In this document: positions 31,228 to 43,283 of the stretch, in pieces
How positions within the stretch are numbered: the first letter of the stretch is position 1
Layout: every line of letters starts with the position of its first letter
Assembly: GCA_001600415.1 (NCBI GenBank)
Contig: BCJX01000022.1
Location: 55,900 to 119,899, forward strand
Source of the DNA: Pascua guehoae
Lineage: Eukaryota > Basidiomycota > Tremellomycetes > Trichosporonales > Trichosporonaceae
Direction: 5' to 3'
DNA length: 64,000 nucleotides
Program-made: the position numbers and the translations under genes
Notes under the pieces: generated by a model
Told to the model about the DNA's origin: nothing
The model's input: only the letters and a program-made list of their open reading frames with translations
Databases searched by the model: none

Positions 31228-33277
31228 TCACCAAGCAAGCACCATCCCATCCCGGTCGAGGCCATAGACGGGTCGCTCGCGCATCTCATACGACCGTGTG
31301 AGCTCGCCCGCGCGCAGGTCCCAGAAATGCACCTGACCATCGTGACCTGTGACGACGGCCCCGCGCGCATCGGCGTCGAGGCGCACTGTACGAATCTGCT
31401 TGCGTTTTTGGGTCGCAAATGCATCGATGAGTTGGCATGTCGTTGATGAGTAGAGTTGGACCTTGCCGTCGACGCTGCCGATGAGGAGGCGGTCGGCCTG
31501 ATGTCAGTTTCTGAGACCGGTATTGGTAGGCATGTTCACACTCGAGAGTCTCCACCAGCCCATTACGCCCCGGCCTGGACCGGCGATGTAGCCCCAGCCA
31601 TGGGGCGGCGAGCTGCTGAACACAGCTGCCCATGAGCGCTTCCACCCATGGCCGCCCCCGTATCCTTCTTAACGCGGATGCTTAACGCGAGTGTCGCTAG
31701 ACCTCATCCCCATCTCTCCTTCGCCGTGACTGCCGCTCCGTTTCGCCGTCCCGACTGTGTCTACTCGCACGTACCTGCCAGTCCACACACCCATACCCTC
31801 GCCCATCGTCACCTCCATCTCTCACCCGAGCGCCGTCCCGCAGGTCAATGATACGCCAACGCCCATCCAACCCCACAGTTGCTGCGAGAGGCATGTCCGG
31901 GTCGGGATGCAAGGCGATACTCGTGATAGAGCCGCGGTGGAGCGTAAACGTGCGTAGGAGAGTTGGATCGCCGCCGCCAAAGCACGATTCACGGTCGTAG
32001 ATTCGGACACTCCGATCGTGTGATCTAGGTGTCAGTGCATTGAACTCGGCTCGATCTCCCAGACAAGATACGCCGCACTCACCCAGTAACAATAAACTGC
32101 TTGGACATGGCCACTGCTGCCACCTTACCGGTATGCCCGGTAAGCCTTGTCCTGGGCACGACCTTTACACCGTCCCAGTTATCTCCTTTGCCGGTTCCCC
32201 AGACCACGTCCCAGACCTTGACTGTCATATCGCTCGACCCCGTGACGAGCGCCCCATTCACTCCTGCACCTGCGTCACCCTCCTCGAACGCAGTGCAGAG
32301 CACACTCCCCTCGTGCGCGTCGGGTACGGTACACACGACGTTCGGCCCCCACTCTGGCATGCGTCCGTCGAGGGCGAGACTCGGCAGGCGCCAGATCTTG
32401 AGTTCACGGTCACGGCCGCTCGACACCACCCAGTGGCCAGCAACGACGACAGAGTATACTTTGCCACTGTGTGCCTCGATGCTCCAGAGGAAGTTGGGCA
32501 CGGCGGGGAGACTCGCATCGTCGAGCTCGCTTGCGTCCGAGCTGAGATCGTCCCCGTCCGGATCCCCCAATACACTGCGGAAGGGATGAAGTGGGCCTGC
32601 GCCGCGCAGCTCGTCGTCGACATAACACCGCGCACGAAAGAGCGTGGGGAAATGTACAGGAATCGGGGCGTCCCCATCCGCCGTGGCTGGAAGGCGCATA
32701 GGTATCGAGGCATAGTCAGGTGTGTCAAGCGATGACAACCACCCGTCGACGACCGGCGTCTCATCCGGTTCCGAGCTGCTGGTGGGCCAAACAAGCTCGC
32801 GAAGATAAGTCCACGGGCGCCATGCGGCGGGTGCCGGCTCGAGGTCCGCTTCACCTGTGCGAACGAATCGCCGTCCACGTCGTCCCACCCATTCTCCCGG
32901 GGCTGTTGGTGTTGCGACAATACGCTTTGCAAGGTCAGGGCGGAGCTGGAATCCAGAGACGTAGAACAGATGCGACCAGAGCGTCGCCTGCTGGGAGATG
33001 GCGTGGAGTCGCTGGCAAGTGCGGGCGACGGTCGTGAGGTCGCACGCAGTGGGGAGGTACGAAAGGACACGAATGAGGCTGGAATGTTAGGAATTGTCCG
33101 TGGCAAGGGGGGTGGGGCTCACAGCTCATCGGGGAGGTCGAGGAGCGTCACGCCCCGGACAGAGGCCTCGCTACCAGAAGCGCTCTCGGTGGAGAAACTC
33201 CGTGGGCTCTGTGGAAGCCACGGGAGAGTTGAGGATGGCATGGGCGCCAGTTCAGAGGTCCACGGTGGCGTCGACAT
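31228..33277 (-). CDS. F-box and WD40-repeat protein, probable SCF substrate receptor
   Basis: Minus-strand exons 33123-33277, 32083-33078, 31826-32024 and 31228-31497 give 539 aa. The F-box is near residues 48-90 (LLDLPDELLIRVLSYLP then ARTCQRLHAISQQATLWSHLF), split by the 44-nt first intron. A variable acidic segment follows. WD40 repeats start near residue 220: WSIEAHSGKVYSVVVAGHWV, SSGRDRELKIWRL, VTGSSDMTVKVWDV, RLTGHTGKVAAVAMSKQFIV, GSHDRSVRIYDRE, LHRGSITSIALHPD and VTGHDGQVHFWDLR. This order is that of F-box receptors that bring phosphorylated targets to SCF ubiquitin ligase. The specific orthologue (Cdc4, Met30, Pof type) is not clear. All phases agree. The intron between exons 3 and 4 is 328 nt. 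Confidence 0.85.
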
Positions 33278-33488
33278 TGTGAATGTCACTGGTGATCATT
33301 CGAGAGTGAATGTTGAGAAGGTGAAGAGCGAGTGGAGACGTGCCCACTTGGACAAAGAGCAAAAGGACAAAGGAGGTTGTATCCCTGTCGTCATTTGGAT
33401 CTCAGTTGATCCGTGCCTGACTTTTATCTCACGTGACCGGCGGCTCTGCACATGCACCGCACCAACGTTCCGAGCCCTTGCATCTTGC

Positions 33489-33821
33489 GGGAGCCTGTAA
33501 CGACCGTACCACTTTTTTCAGGTTTAACCGTACCAAACCACTGTGAAGCCATATTTCGCCATATTTCTCATGCATGGCTAGCTATTACAACTCTACAAGT
33601 CGCCCACACCAAGTTCCTTTATGGTTAGAGAGGTTAGGGGGTTAGAGAGGTTAGGGGTTTAGGTGGTTAGGGGGTTAGAAGGTTAGGGGGTTTGGTGGTT
33701 AGGGGATTAGGNGGTTAGGGGGGATATATTATCATCTGTTGCTTCTGTAAATGATTCGATTAGAAATATGGGTTTGGTACGGTTAAACCTGAAAAAAGTG
33801 GTACGGTCGTTACAGGCTCCC
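33489..33821. mobile_element. hAT-like MITE, 333 bp, with 51-bp perfect TIRs
   Basis: The terminal inverted repeats are 33489-33539 and 33771-33821, identical over 51 bases and beginning GGGAGCCTGTAACGACCG. An 8-bp target-site duplication CATCTTGC flanks the element (33481-33488 and 33822-33829), the size made by hAT transposases. No transposase frame is inside. Perfect TIRs and TSD point to a recent insertion. The element sits between the starts of the F-box/WD40 gene and the 3' end of the ferric reductase gene, with some intergenic DNA on either side. Confidence 0.9.
33623..33723. repeat. Telomere-like GGTTAGGGGG tandem array inside the MITE
   Basis: About ten units of GGTTAG followed by one to six G (GGTTAGGGGG, GGTTAGAGA, GGTTAGGGGATTAG) lie head to tail, with one N at 33712. 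Tremellomycete telomeres, for example in Cryptococcus, use TTAGGGGG-type repeats, so the array resembles degenerate telomeric DNA. Confidence 0.75.
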
Positions 33822-33974
33822 CATCTTGCATCTATTCAACTACTTAATCATGGGCTGCACGATAACAACTCAAAGACAGCAGCCGAAGCATTTGAGGAAT
33901 CTGCAAAGGTGTGACCATTGTACCCCTAACCAGAGAGGCATTGGCATAAACAGTAGCGTATAATCGGACCCTTC

Positions 33975-35838
33975 TTACTCAAAGCGCTCATCGCAGACCA
34001 CCTCGACGTCGTACTTGTCCTCGCCCTTCCACACTCGGGAGCCCGAATTGCACTGAGCCACAGCGTCCCTCGCGTCCGTCACCATCGATGGTGGTCCACT
34101 GACGTACACGCGGCTCTTGCCGACCGCATTGGAGAGGAAGCGATCCAGCGTGGCAGGCAAGTTCGGCCTACCAGTCCCAGTCGCCTCGGTGGGGAAACCC
34201 TTCTCCGAGTCGGGACCAAGTTTTCCCTGCTCCTTGCCCGACGCCGAGCTGATACTGGAGGGTTCTGAGCCAACATTCCCGTCGCGAGTCGTGTACACCA
34301 CAATGGACACATTGGGACACTTGCGGATTTCGTCGAGCTCCTCGGCGACCCACTCGGTGTCACGTTGGTGCCGCACCGCCCACACGAGCTGCGTGAATCC
34401 CTCCACGTTGCCGTCAAGACCCTGGCGGGCGCGCTCTAGGATGACGGGCAGGACGTACGTGATGCCTGTCCCTCCAGCGATGCAGAGAACATTGGTCATC
34501 GGCACGAGGTCCCGGGTGATGTCAACGCCGTACGGGCCCGAAAAGATGACCGGCGTCGTGAGATCGGTCCATTGCACGAGTTTGGCAGTCTCACCACGCT
34601 TAGCGCGGAGGACGTATGCCTGCTTGGAGCCAGGGAGCGAGAGAGGTGTGAATGGGTGGCTCTGCCAGATGCTCCCCCGCGTGAAGGTGAGGAAGAAGTG
34701 TTGACCGATTGCCCAAGACATGGGTTTGGCGAGGTCGATGTCCAGGCGGACAACGTCTTCGTCAAAGTGCGTTACACGGGCTGGGAACGGTGTGAATGCG
34801 CCGCTTCCGGGAGCGATGAAGCGGTAATGCAGGAGTCCGGTGCGGGCAAGTCGGATCATGCGGTCAAGACCCCAGAGGAGCAGCGAGGGGAGCATGAAGC
34901 ACTTGAGGTTTGCCCAATGACCCCAGCAAGCACCAATGTACTGGTCGTCAGCCCAGTTCGGTACGCAAATGTCTCAAGGCAATACGTACCAACATGGCGA
35001 GCACGTAGTGGGTCTTGCGGAAGAACTCGTACCCGAATGCGCGCATAGCCCAGGGGGTGGCCAAAGCCCAGAGGACGACAAGGAGGAACATGGCGATGAC
35101 ACCCCAGATCATGTAAAGCTGCTTGATCCACTCAATGCCGACTGTGGGCTGGGGCTGATACAGACGGAGCTCTACCACGCACCACGTGATGGTGTGGACG
35201 ACGGATTGGAGGAGGATAATGTGGCCGACCCAACGGTGGAGAAAGTTGAAGTGCTGGTACGGCACCCCCGTGAGGACGGAGAGGACACTCTCACGCGCAC
35301 CCAGAAGAATCGATAGCGGCGTGAGTGCGTAAGCCAACAGGCCGATGCGGTCCGAAAACGGCCCCAGGGTGGTGCGGACATTGTGCTTTGTTGAATTCTT
35401 GATGGGCGTCACCCATGTCTGGTATGTCATGCCGACAAACGAAAAGATGGCGAGGTACGCCGCGAGACCGGCGAGGATGACGAGCTGGAGGCGCGAGACG
35501 CGTCCAAAGACGAAACGTAGCCGTCGCGCCTCGCGTCCGAGGTGGTGTCGCACGGATGTGGCAGCGGCGCGGAACAGACGCGGTGGGGACGAAGGCGAGA
35601 TTCGCCGTACCACTGCCCAGATGACGAGGATACCCGCAATCACACACCACATGACGCCCGAGTACACCATTCCGAGGTCGTGTGCGTGGTACACTAGATC
35701 GAGGTAGGCACACGAGCCTGGGTCATTTGTGCACGGCAGCGCACGGTCGGCGTAGCCCCAGTGCGGCTCGAGGGTGGCTGCCTCGCTCATATTTTGGATG
35801 TGGCGGGTTTCGAGCATGATGGCTTCGTTTGGGGACAT
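33975..35838 (-). CDS. Ferric reductase (FRE/NOX family), transmembrane
   Basis: Exons on the minus strand are 34990-35838 and 33975-34940 (49-nt intron), giving 604 aa. It moves electrons from NADPH through FAD and two hemes to extracellular Fe(III) or Cu(II). An N-terminal outside segment (CTNDPGSCAY) precedes about seven membrane spans. Heme-ligand histidines occur in HRWVGHIILLQSVVHT and THYVLAML-YIGACWGHW, the second pair spanning the intron. The FAD-binding motif is HPFTPLSLP, the NADPH site is CIAGGTGITYVLPV, and the C-terminal nucleotide motif is VYVSGPPSMV. An inserted Ser/Gly-rich loop lies in the NAD domain near residue 510. GTATAAG on the minus strand near 35955 is a TATA-like element about 115 bases upstream, supporting the start at 35838; the frame is open only 15 codons further up. 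Confidence 0.93.
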
Positions 35839-37547
35839 CTGGTAGAAGTCGATGAGGTGCTGTTGCGTGTGCTTGGCCTTCGTCTATCGGCACGTGAGTG
35901 GGTGAGAGGATTAAATGACTTTATGCCAAGAGATGGGTGGAGACTGTCTCATCTTCTTATACAAAGACTGCTCTCTTGCCCACCCCCCATTGACCTCGGA
36001 AAAGTTGTACCCCAACGGAGAATCTGACCTGCTTGCCTCTGCAACCGAGTGCCGGCCAACAGGGTGGCGCCAAGGTTTGTGAGGCCAAAGGTGAAATGTC
36101 CCTGCGATAACGCGACATGTATTCAAGGACGCCGAGACAAGAGTGACCCGGAAAGTATGCGTGCACTCATTCGTTACACACGACGCTGGCACTGGTCATA
36201 AAGGACGCATTGGGGTGAGGCAGAAACAAGCACAAGCGCGCGTTACTGGTCGAGGCACATTGTCAGGCACGAGACTCCGCCACACCTTGTTTTCTCCTCT
36301 TTTTTGCCTCACACTCTGTCGGCCTTGCTTGACGGTTGATAATGTGGCGATATGTACGAGGGGCCGGGGGATAAGTGCAAAAGGGGTGGGTACGATCTCG
36401 TTGTCACCATCGCAAGACACTGGTTCTGTCGCTACTTCCCACCCAAGAAGCACCATGTCCGGTCGCTATATAGAGTGCGAGTTTGGTTCAAGTGATCGCT
36501 GTCTGTGGTCAACGCAGTCAAAGTTTCACAAAAGAGGGAGGGGTACGACGCGTATCCATGCTCAACTGTACCTCCTTCAGCAAATAGTGCCCAAGCTACA
36601 GAACTGCTGTACTGGATACTCGAGGTTGCAGCGTAAACTTGTTCGGTTGCTGGCCAGAGTGACCCGCAAAGAGCTCTCGGTTCTGCATGAAAGATTTGCC
36701 TCAGGTCGCCATGCTCAAACGTACATGAGGTTGTTCCTGTCCGGAACCAACCTAAACTGCTGGCGTTTCCCAGAGACAAGATAACGAAACCATGTGAGCC
36801 AAAAGAAGTTGGAAGTGGTTTTCCGCACCTGTTACCATGGGTTCAATGCTAATGTGCTTCTCATGAAAAGTACCGGCCGAGACAATTGACAGTGTGGCCC
36901 AGGAGGCTCCATTTGGGTCAAGGCACCGCACCGGATACAGCTGTGGGAGTGAACAGGTCGTGAGCTATCCTGCAATTGCACCTCACTCGCGTGCGTGGCT
37001 TCTTTTTTGGATGTCCAAGTTCCGATGAGTGGAAATGGTCGTGAGGGCAAGAAGTGTCTTGGACTCCCGTCGGGCCGTTTATGTGACTTTGGCTTTAAAC
37101 TTCTGGTTCGGGGCTCAGACTGACAATCACCCCGAGCTGTTGATTTCGACTTGGCGGGCGAGAGTTGTGCGTGTTAGAGGCTCAAGGGTCAGCATCTCGC
37201 TCCTTTAAGGCTGGAAAGCTCGAATGCTCGTGGGTGTCTACATCCTCGTACGATTGCTCTGGACATGGGGGTTGATTAGGAGGGCATATCTATAGCCTTG
37301 TAGACCACGGTTAATGTAAAACTCTACATGCCTTCCACTTTATCGTAGCTCAAAATGCTTTGCTTCAAGCAAGGGACTTCTGTCGAGAATCGAACCGTGT
37401 ACCATGACTGACATGTCGATGGTGCTGGTAAGATGCTGGACTAAGTGGGGTGGTCGAATAAGACCTCCACCTCCACTTCTGACTTTCCATCATGGATCGT
37501 GTTCGTTTCTTTCCGACCGTCTACTCAAAAACATCTCGCCCGCGACC
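35839..37547. other. Intergenic, divergent promoters
   Basis: The 1.7 kb lies between the ferric reductase (minus) and BCS1 (plus) starts. A TATATAG-type box near 36466 has no recognisable gene after it. The frame at 36143-36784 lacks gene-like codon use. No RNA gene was seen. Confidence 0.4.
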
Positions 37548-39847
37548 ATGAACTTCGGCGGCCTCGCGGCACAGCGCGGCGGTATGCGCGCCAGCGCAGC
37601 CGACACGGCGCAGTCCTCGACATCCGATGCTGCGATCCCTGCGACGCCTGCCGTCGCCGAAGCAGGGCCGAGCTCGACCCCGAGTCCAGCGACCCCACCG
37701 GCGCCTCCTGCTGAAGAGTCGCTCCTCAGCAAGATCATGGCGGACAAGTGAGCCTACCTACGGCCCTCTGGACCACCCACACAAAATCGAACTAACCAAA
37801 TCAGCCCATACTTCTCCGCTGGTGCGGGCCTGATGGGTCTGGGCGTCGTCCTGACGGGCCTCCGTCGCGGTGTCAAGCTCGCGTCCCTCACGGCCCGGCG
37901 GCGGATGCTCATCACGCTCGAGATTCCATCCAAGGACCGCGCGTACCCGTGGTTCCTCGAGTGGATGGCTGCGCAGGCCGAGGCTGCGCGTGCAGTTCCC
38001 CCAGCAGACCGGGGCCTGCGTGGTATTCTGGCGGGCAAGATGAACCAGCTGCCTTCGCACGAGCTCGCTGTCGAGACGTCGTACAAGCAGCACGAGAATG
38101 GGTCAAGCGAGGCGATGTTTAATCTCGTTCCGGGTCCAGGAACCCATTACTTTCGTTACAAGGGCCATTGGTTCCAGGTAAGTTGAGCCGGAGCGTGGAC
38201 AGGCATTATGGAATCTGCGATGGGGAAGGAGGCACGAGAATGGTCATCTCTCCCAGGTGACCGCGTCGATGAGGCGCGCGGCTACAGCACCGGAGTGTCC
38301 GAGGAGAAAGGCAGACAGACGCCCGTTTGGGTGCTCGTTGGGGACAGGGTTGGAAATCCGGACGGCTTGAGGAAGGGACTCGATTTGCCTTTGGCATGAC
38401 ACCCAAGGCAAGATTTGGAGGTCACCGATGGCAACTGGATGCGGCTCCAGTAGATACCTGCTCGAGACCTTTGAACACAAGCATTGTCCTGTCTCACACC
38501 GGAACCTGACTCAAGCTCTTCCTTACCTTGTGTTCCTACTAACCCCCCCAGGTCAAGCGCGAGCGCGACGCCAAGCTCATGGACCTTCACTCTGGCTCTC
38601 CCTGGGAGACACTGACATTGACGGGTCTGTCGCAGTCGCGCGAAGTATTTGCCGGACTGCTGTCTGAGGCGCGTGAGCTCGCTGAACAGAGCACCGAGGG
38701 CAAGACGGTCGTGTACACGGCATGGGGCACCGAGTGGCGGCCGTTTGGCAAGCCTCGCCGTCGGCGTGCGATGGGTTCTGTTGTCCTCGCTGATGGTGTT
38801 GCGGAGCGGGTCGAGACGGATCTCCGCGCATTCCTTGCGAGGAACAAGTGGTATGCTGAGCGTGGTGAGTGGGGGCTGCTTTACTCGAGTTGCAAAGGGC
38901 AATTTTTGTGAACACGGGTCTGAAGAAAGACTCCGACTTTAGTCGAGGCTATCCATGGGCCGACGCTGTGCACAGCAATTCTGCCTCTCAGCAGGTTAAG
39001 AACCGAGTGCTGTGCAGAGAAAGCGTATCTGCAGAAGACCCGGGGATAGGCAAGATGACGGCCATCAATGCGCAGAACCTGTGCCCATTGACCCCACGCT
39101 CTTCATATCAAGGTCCATCCAGGCGTCTTGCTGACCCCAGGCATCCCATACCGCCGTGGCTACCTCCTGTACGGCGCCCCCGGCTCTGGCAAGACGAGTT
39201 TCATCCAGGCGCTGGCCGGTGCTCTGGGGTACAACATCTGTCTGTTGAATCTGGCCGAGCGCGGCCTCACGGACGACAAGCTCAACCACCTGCTGGGCCT
39301 GGTGCCAGATCGGAGCTTCCTCCTGCTCGAGGACATTGACTCTGCGTTCAACCGCCGCGTCCAGACGAGCGAGGACGGATACAAGTCGGCCGTGACGTTT
39401 TCAGGCCTGCTGAATGCTCTAGACGGCGTCGCGTCGTCGGAAGAGCGCATCATCTTCATGACGACCAACCACTATGAGCGGTTGGACCCAGCACTCATCC
39501 GCCCGGGCCGTGTGGATATGCACGAGCTGCTTGACGATGCGGTGGGCGAACAGGCTCACCGCCTCTTTGTCAAGTTTTACGGACGCCGCCCTGGAGAGGA
39601 GGAGGGCGAAGGCGAAGGCGTCATCGAGCTGCCAAAGGACGTCGACCCACTCCTCCGCGACGAGCGTCTCCCGCCCGAAGAGGTCGACCAGCTCGGGCGT
39701 GATGTCGCCGCCATTGTGGATGAGGAGCGCACGCACGGCCGGACGGTCAGCATGGCCAGTTTGCAGGGCCACTTTATTCGGCATACTGCAAGGGAGAGCG
39801 TGCATGGTGTCTCGGCGCTGTGCAAGCGAAGGGACCCGCCAGTGTAG
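37548..39847 (+). CDS. BCS1: Mitochondrial AAA ATPase BCS1
   Basis: Bcs1 moves the folded Rieske Fe-S protein across the inner membrane into complex III. Exons 37548-37747, 37805-38177, 38552-38864 and 39141-39847 give 530 aa. An Ala/Pro/Ser-rich N-terminus is followed by [22 protein letters not shown] (single membrane span) with the internal targeting region, and the BCS1-specific domain ([20 protein letters not shown]; then [17 protein letters not shown]; then [15 protein letters not shown]; then [12 protein letters not shown]). The AAA module has Walker [10 protein letters not shown], Walker [12 protein letters not shown], sensor-1 [20 protein letters not shown] and the arginine region within it. 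Introns are 57, 374 and 276 nt, the second ending CTAACCCCCCCAG. A Glu-rich insertion near residue 435 and an extended tail are lineage features. Confidence 0.95.
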
Positions 39848-40908
39848 AGCGCCACGACGTCATGACGGGATCAGGAGCCATTCTCATAGCATATGCACAC
39901 ATCTCTGCAGTCGCGAGGGACATCACATCACTAGAGTCAGCGGTGGGCACGCCCACGCTAACCCTGGGGCGTTATCAACGTCATGAGACATCATCTCGGC
40001 CACCCATCTTCGCAGCGAGCACCCGTATGGACCTCCAACTCGGTCTGGGTTCCACATGACCAATTCAATGTCAAAGTCAAATCGTTCGTGCGCGTGAGAC
40101 AGTAATGCGAAGAGACGCGGAAGATACCAGTGATGGCCGCGACCATTCGAAGCCAAGCCGACAACCCTGAGCCAGAAAGAATATCTGCGCCGCTCGGACT
40201 GAATTTTCATGTGGAACAACTTTGGCGTCGTTGCAGGTTGGGAAGGTACAATGCACCGGTGGCGTCGCGTCTCAACGTCAACACCGGCTCTGTTCCGACA
40301 TCTCAACTTGCTGTCACTCGCAATCCATATCTGCAACTGTCCAAACCAACACCATAGATCATGACCTATGAGCCAGGCATGCCGCCCAACTCGTTCATAC
40401 CCTGCCGCGGCCACAGTCACATGCGAACAGAATGTTGGAGAGTTGGAGAAGGTCGAAATTGAGAAGCACGCGGAAATGTTTCATGAGGCGCCGTCGAGAG
40501 CGCACATGACCACATTACTGGATAGGATTAACGCTAAAGCGAATAGTGGCTTGTTTGGCAACTCTAAATGTTGCTCGTCGGCCTTGACAATTCTCGGTCT
40601 TCTGCGTGACCGCATGGGGTGCGTGTGGTCCACATGCTGACCCCACGTATTGCCTGGTTCCATATCATCAGCGGCTGTTGCTAGTCCTCATGGATCTCGG
40701 AGAAGACGAGACACTAGGCGTCATGAAGTACTCCTTGAGACATGCGCAGCACATGGCGGCTTACCAAGAGACCTGCAGGGGTGTACACCATGGCCCCGCG
40801 CCAAGAACACGAGAGTGTCTAAAAGGCAACGCTATCGGCTTCAAGACACCCTCCAAGCCCACGACTGGACCTCACGACACCTCAAGCACCCTTTCAGACA
40901 CGCCCACC
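39848..40908. other. Intergenic
   Basis: BCS1 and the first small secreted protein are both on the plus strand. The spacer is less GC-rich than the genes, has no repeat, and I see no credible ORF. Confidence 0.45.
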
Positions 40909-41088
40909 ATGAAGTTCCTCGTCGCCCTTACCCTCCTCGCGGCCGCCGTCACGGCCAACCCAGTCCCCAACCCGGAGCCAGCATTCCACCCCTGCGTCGG
41001 TGATGGCCTGAGCCAGGCCCAGTGCAGGGCGGCCTGCAGTGGCCTCGGGGGCGTATTCTCCTACTCGGGCTGCTGCTGCAGGGGCTAG
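40909..41088 (+). CDS. Small secreted cysteine-rich protein 1 (CCC motif)
   Basis: This single-exon gene of 59 aa has a clear signal peptide (MKFLVALTLLAAAVTA), a short Pro/Asn linker and a six-cysteine core: C-x9-C-x3-C-x11-C-C-C, ending CCCRG. It shares this core with the gene at 42096: C[VI]G, C-R-x-A-C-S, G-x-V-[FW]-S and CCCR line up. C-x3-C followed by a terminal C-x-C is the layout of cysteine-stabilised alpha-beta (defensin-like) peptides, but the middle loop is short and the fold is not proven. Function unknown; a secreted peptide acting outside the cell is inferred. Confidence 0.7.
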   Translation: MKFLVALTLLAAAVTANPVPNPEPAFHPCVGDGLSQAQCRAACSGLGGVFSYSGCCCRG

Positions 41089-42095
41089 TCGTTTGTGTGA
41101 GTGTGCTGCCCAATGGGGATAGTGCTGATGTGTAGGAACGGGGACCGTATAAGGTGTGTTCAGTAGTAGAGAGTAAAGGTGATATCAGAAGAAGAATAAA
41201 TGCGCGGTACGAGGTGTGACCAGTGTTGCCCATGTTGCCGGTGATGCGTGATCCAATGCCGACCCACTTCGGTTCCACGCTTCCCTACTCATCGAGGCGC
41301 AAGGGACATCGCATAACGGCGACGGGGGACAGTTCAGACTCAGTATCCAGGTGGTGCCGTGTGTGCTGTACCCCTTAGGCACCGACCGCTGGGACACACG
41401 CTTACCCTGCTGCTCTGGGCCACGCTGCCACACTCTCTCGTCCCGGCTGTGATGATTGCTGGGCCTTCTAATGCGGACAATGTCGGGGGGTTGTGTGCTG
41501 CCCTGTTTGACGCACTGGAACGGCCCACAGGAATCTCATGGCGGGCAAGGCCTGTAAGACGTGCAGTCCGAGTGTTAGGGTCGTACTTGCGTTTGCTCAC
41601 GTGCACCTACTGTATGTTTTGCTGGGAAGGATTGCTGGAACGACAAGATACAGCACAAGCAGAATCGCACGAACGCTATCGAGTATCCCAGACCGTACCC
41701 ACTTGCAATCAATGTCGAGTCTAAATATGAACACGAGTGACACGGGATGGTGAAAGCGTGAAAGCTTTAATACGGGATGCGTCCCAACTCTAATCTTACC
41801 CCTCGAGGCGTGTGACCATTCCACGCCGGGATGATGCTACAAGACCACAATGATGCGCATTGAACTCTACGTTGTGCACTCTGAACTTTACGTTCCCTTC
41901 ACGACCAACCCCGCTTTGCACCCAGTCTTGCTCGGCAAGCAAGCCACATTCCCCCGATGACGCCAGACATCTGACTGCGTACCAAGCCAAAATATCGATG
42001 GTCATTGATATAACTCACCGGCATGAGTGGCGCGCACACAACACATCCCCACACCAACGTACTCCTACATTGGCATCAACGACCATCACCCAGCC
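41089..42095. other. Intergenic
   Basis: The spacer separates the two CCC-motif paralogues. No similarity between the flanks and no further gene were seen. Confidence 0.45.
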
Positions 42096-42350
42096 ATGAG
42101 GCTCCTCGGGGCACTCGTGCTCCTCGCTGCCACCGCCAGCGCCACGCCTATCCCGGACGCACTGCCGGATCCTGACCCTAACCCCAACCCCATCCCGGCC
42201 CCCGCCCCGCTCCCAGCCAACCACGACGCGGCCGCGAGTGGCCCCATCATGTGTATCGGCGTCACGACCAGCGCCACGTCGTGCAGGAAGGCGTGCAGCA
42301 GGATCGGCAACGTGTGGAGTACGAGCCCAGAGTGCTGCTGCCGCCTGTAG
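42096..42350 (+). CDS. Small secreted cysteine-rich protein 2 (CCC motif)
   Basis: The single exon encodes 84 aa. The signal peptide is MRLLGALVLLAATASA. A longer Pro/Asp/Asn linker (PDALPDPDPNPNPIPAPAP) precedes the core C-x9-C-x3-C-x12-C-C-C, ending CCCRL. It is a diverged tandem paralogue of the gene at 40909: the linker has expanded by about 25 residues while the cysteine core is kept to within one residue. No family is recognised. Confidence 0.7.
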   Translation: MRLLGALVLLAATASATPIPDALPDPDPNPNPIPAPAPLPANHDAAASGPIMCIGVTTSATSCRKACSRIGNVWSTSPECCCRL

Positions 42351-43283
42351 TATGTGTGCTGAGTGTGCTTGCTGGGTGCTGGTGGTAGGGATGTGGTAGT
42401 TTACGAGTGATCGGAAGGATAATGAATGCGTGACGACTAGTTGGTGGTCGAGTTGGGTCTGTTCGTGGTACTCCTCCTTACCCTTGGCACTCAGCCGTAT
42501 GGTCCAGTTAGTTTTGACCCAACCAGATCAGCTCACGCGTACCATCTCGAGATGAGAATGTCCCCACCCTCCCCTTAGCAAGCCAGGCACTCCACAACCC
42601 ACTAGCGCGTGAACGAGACGCTCAATCGCGAAGCAGTCGGCGTCGAGCTCCTCCCCCTCGTCGCCCTGGCATTAACCGCATGTGTGACGCTGCTTCCCCT
42701 CGCGGCTGCCCTCGGGGGCGACTACGACTTGGCGCCATTCTGGCGCGTCCGCTAGACGAACAAATGCCTAGTGCCTTTCTTCATGAGCGCGTGGAATGCC
42801 AAGGACAGCAGTTGCTTGGAGACGACAGAGCGGTGTCTGTACCTTCTTGACCGAGTATCTGCCACACCTCTTGCGTCACTTGTTCCATCAGGTCTCGCAG
42901 TGCTCGTACCGACGGTTGTCGGATTGGGGATTGTTCCAACTCTGAATGCCATTGTGCATTGTACCTCATGTTAGACAGAACATGCACAGCCGTGCACAGC
43001 TTAACAAAGTCCACATGACGCGGATGATGGCTCTGTGTACCTTGAATGGCGCTTATCTGGCCGATAATGGTGTTGGGTATGTACCCGTGACCCGTTCCTT
43101 GGCACCGCCCCTCACCCGTCACATCCCCCTCCCGCTTCTCTCGTGATCATGGACTCTGAGTTCATTGTAAGAGGAAGAGCATATGCCGACGTGATAAATG
43201 CCACACCTAACACCTCCCCCCCCACCCCCCCTCCTCCCCCCCTTTGTCTCAACACCCACAGTCCTCCTCGAAACACAACCACC
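42351..43283. other. Intergenic with an orphan exon
   Basis: Apart from the coding remnant at 42606-42755 nothing is supported. The last 80 bases before the next gene are very C/T-rich. Confidence 0.4.
42606..42755 (+). pseudogene. Orphan terminal exon or gene remnant with one membrane span
   Basis: The frame starts right after an acceptor-like CCCACTAG and runs 49 codons to TAG. It uses the C/G-ending codons typical of genes here and encodes RVNETLNREAVGVELL, a strongly hydrophobic segment (VALALTACVTLLPLAAALG) and the end DLAPFWRVR. No upstream exon with a start codon can be joined convincingly. It may be what remains of a membrane-protein gene, or the last exon of a gene whose other exons are too short to see. 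Confidence 0.35.

Noticed and set aside
36143..36784. Plus-strand frame of 213 aa upstream of BCS1
   Set aside because: Codon use is unlike the genes here, no domain is visible, and the TATA-like box lies inside rather than before it.
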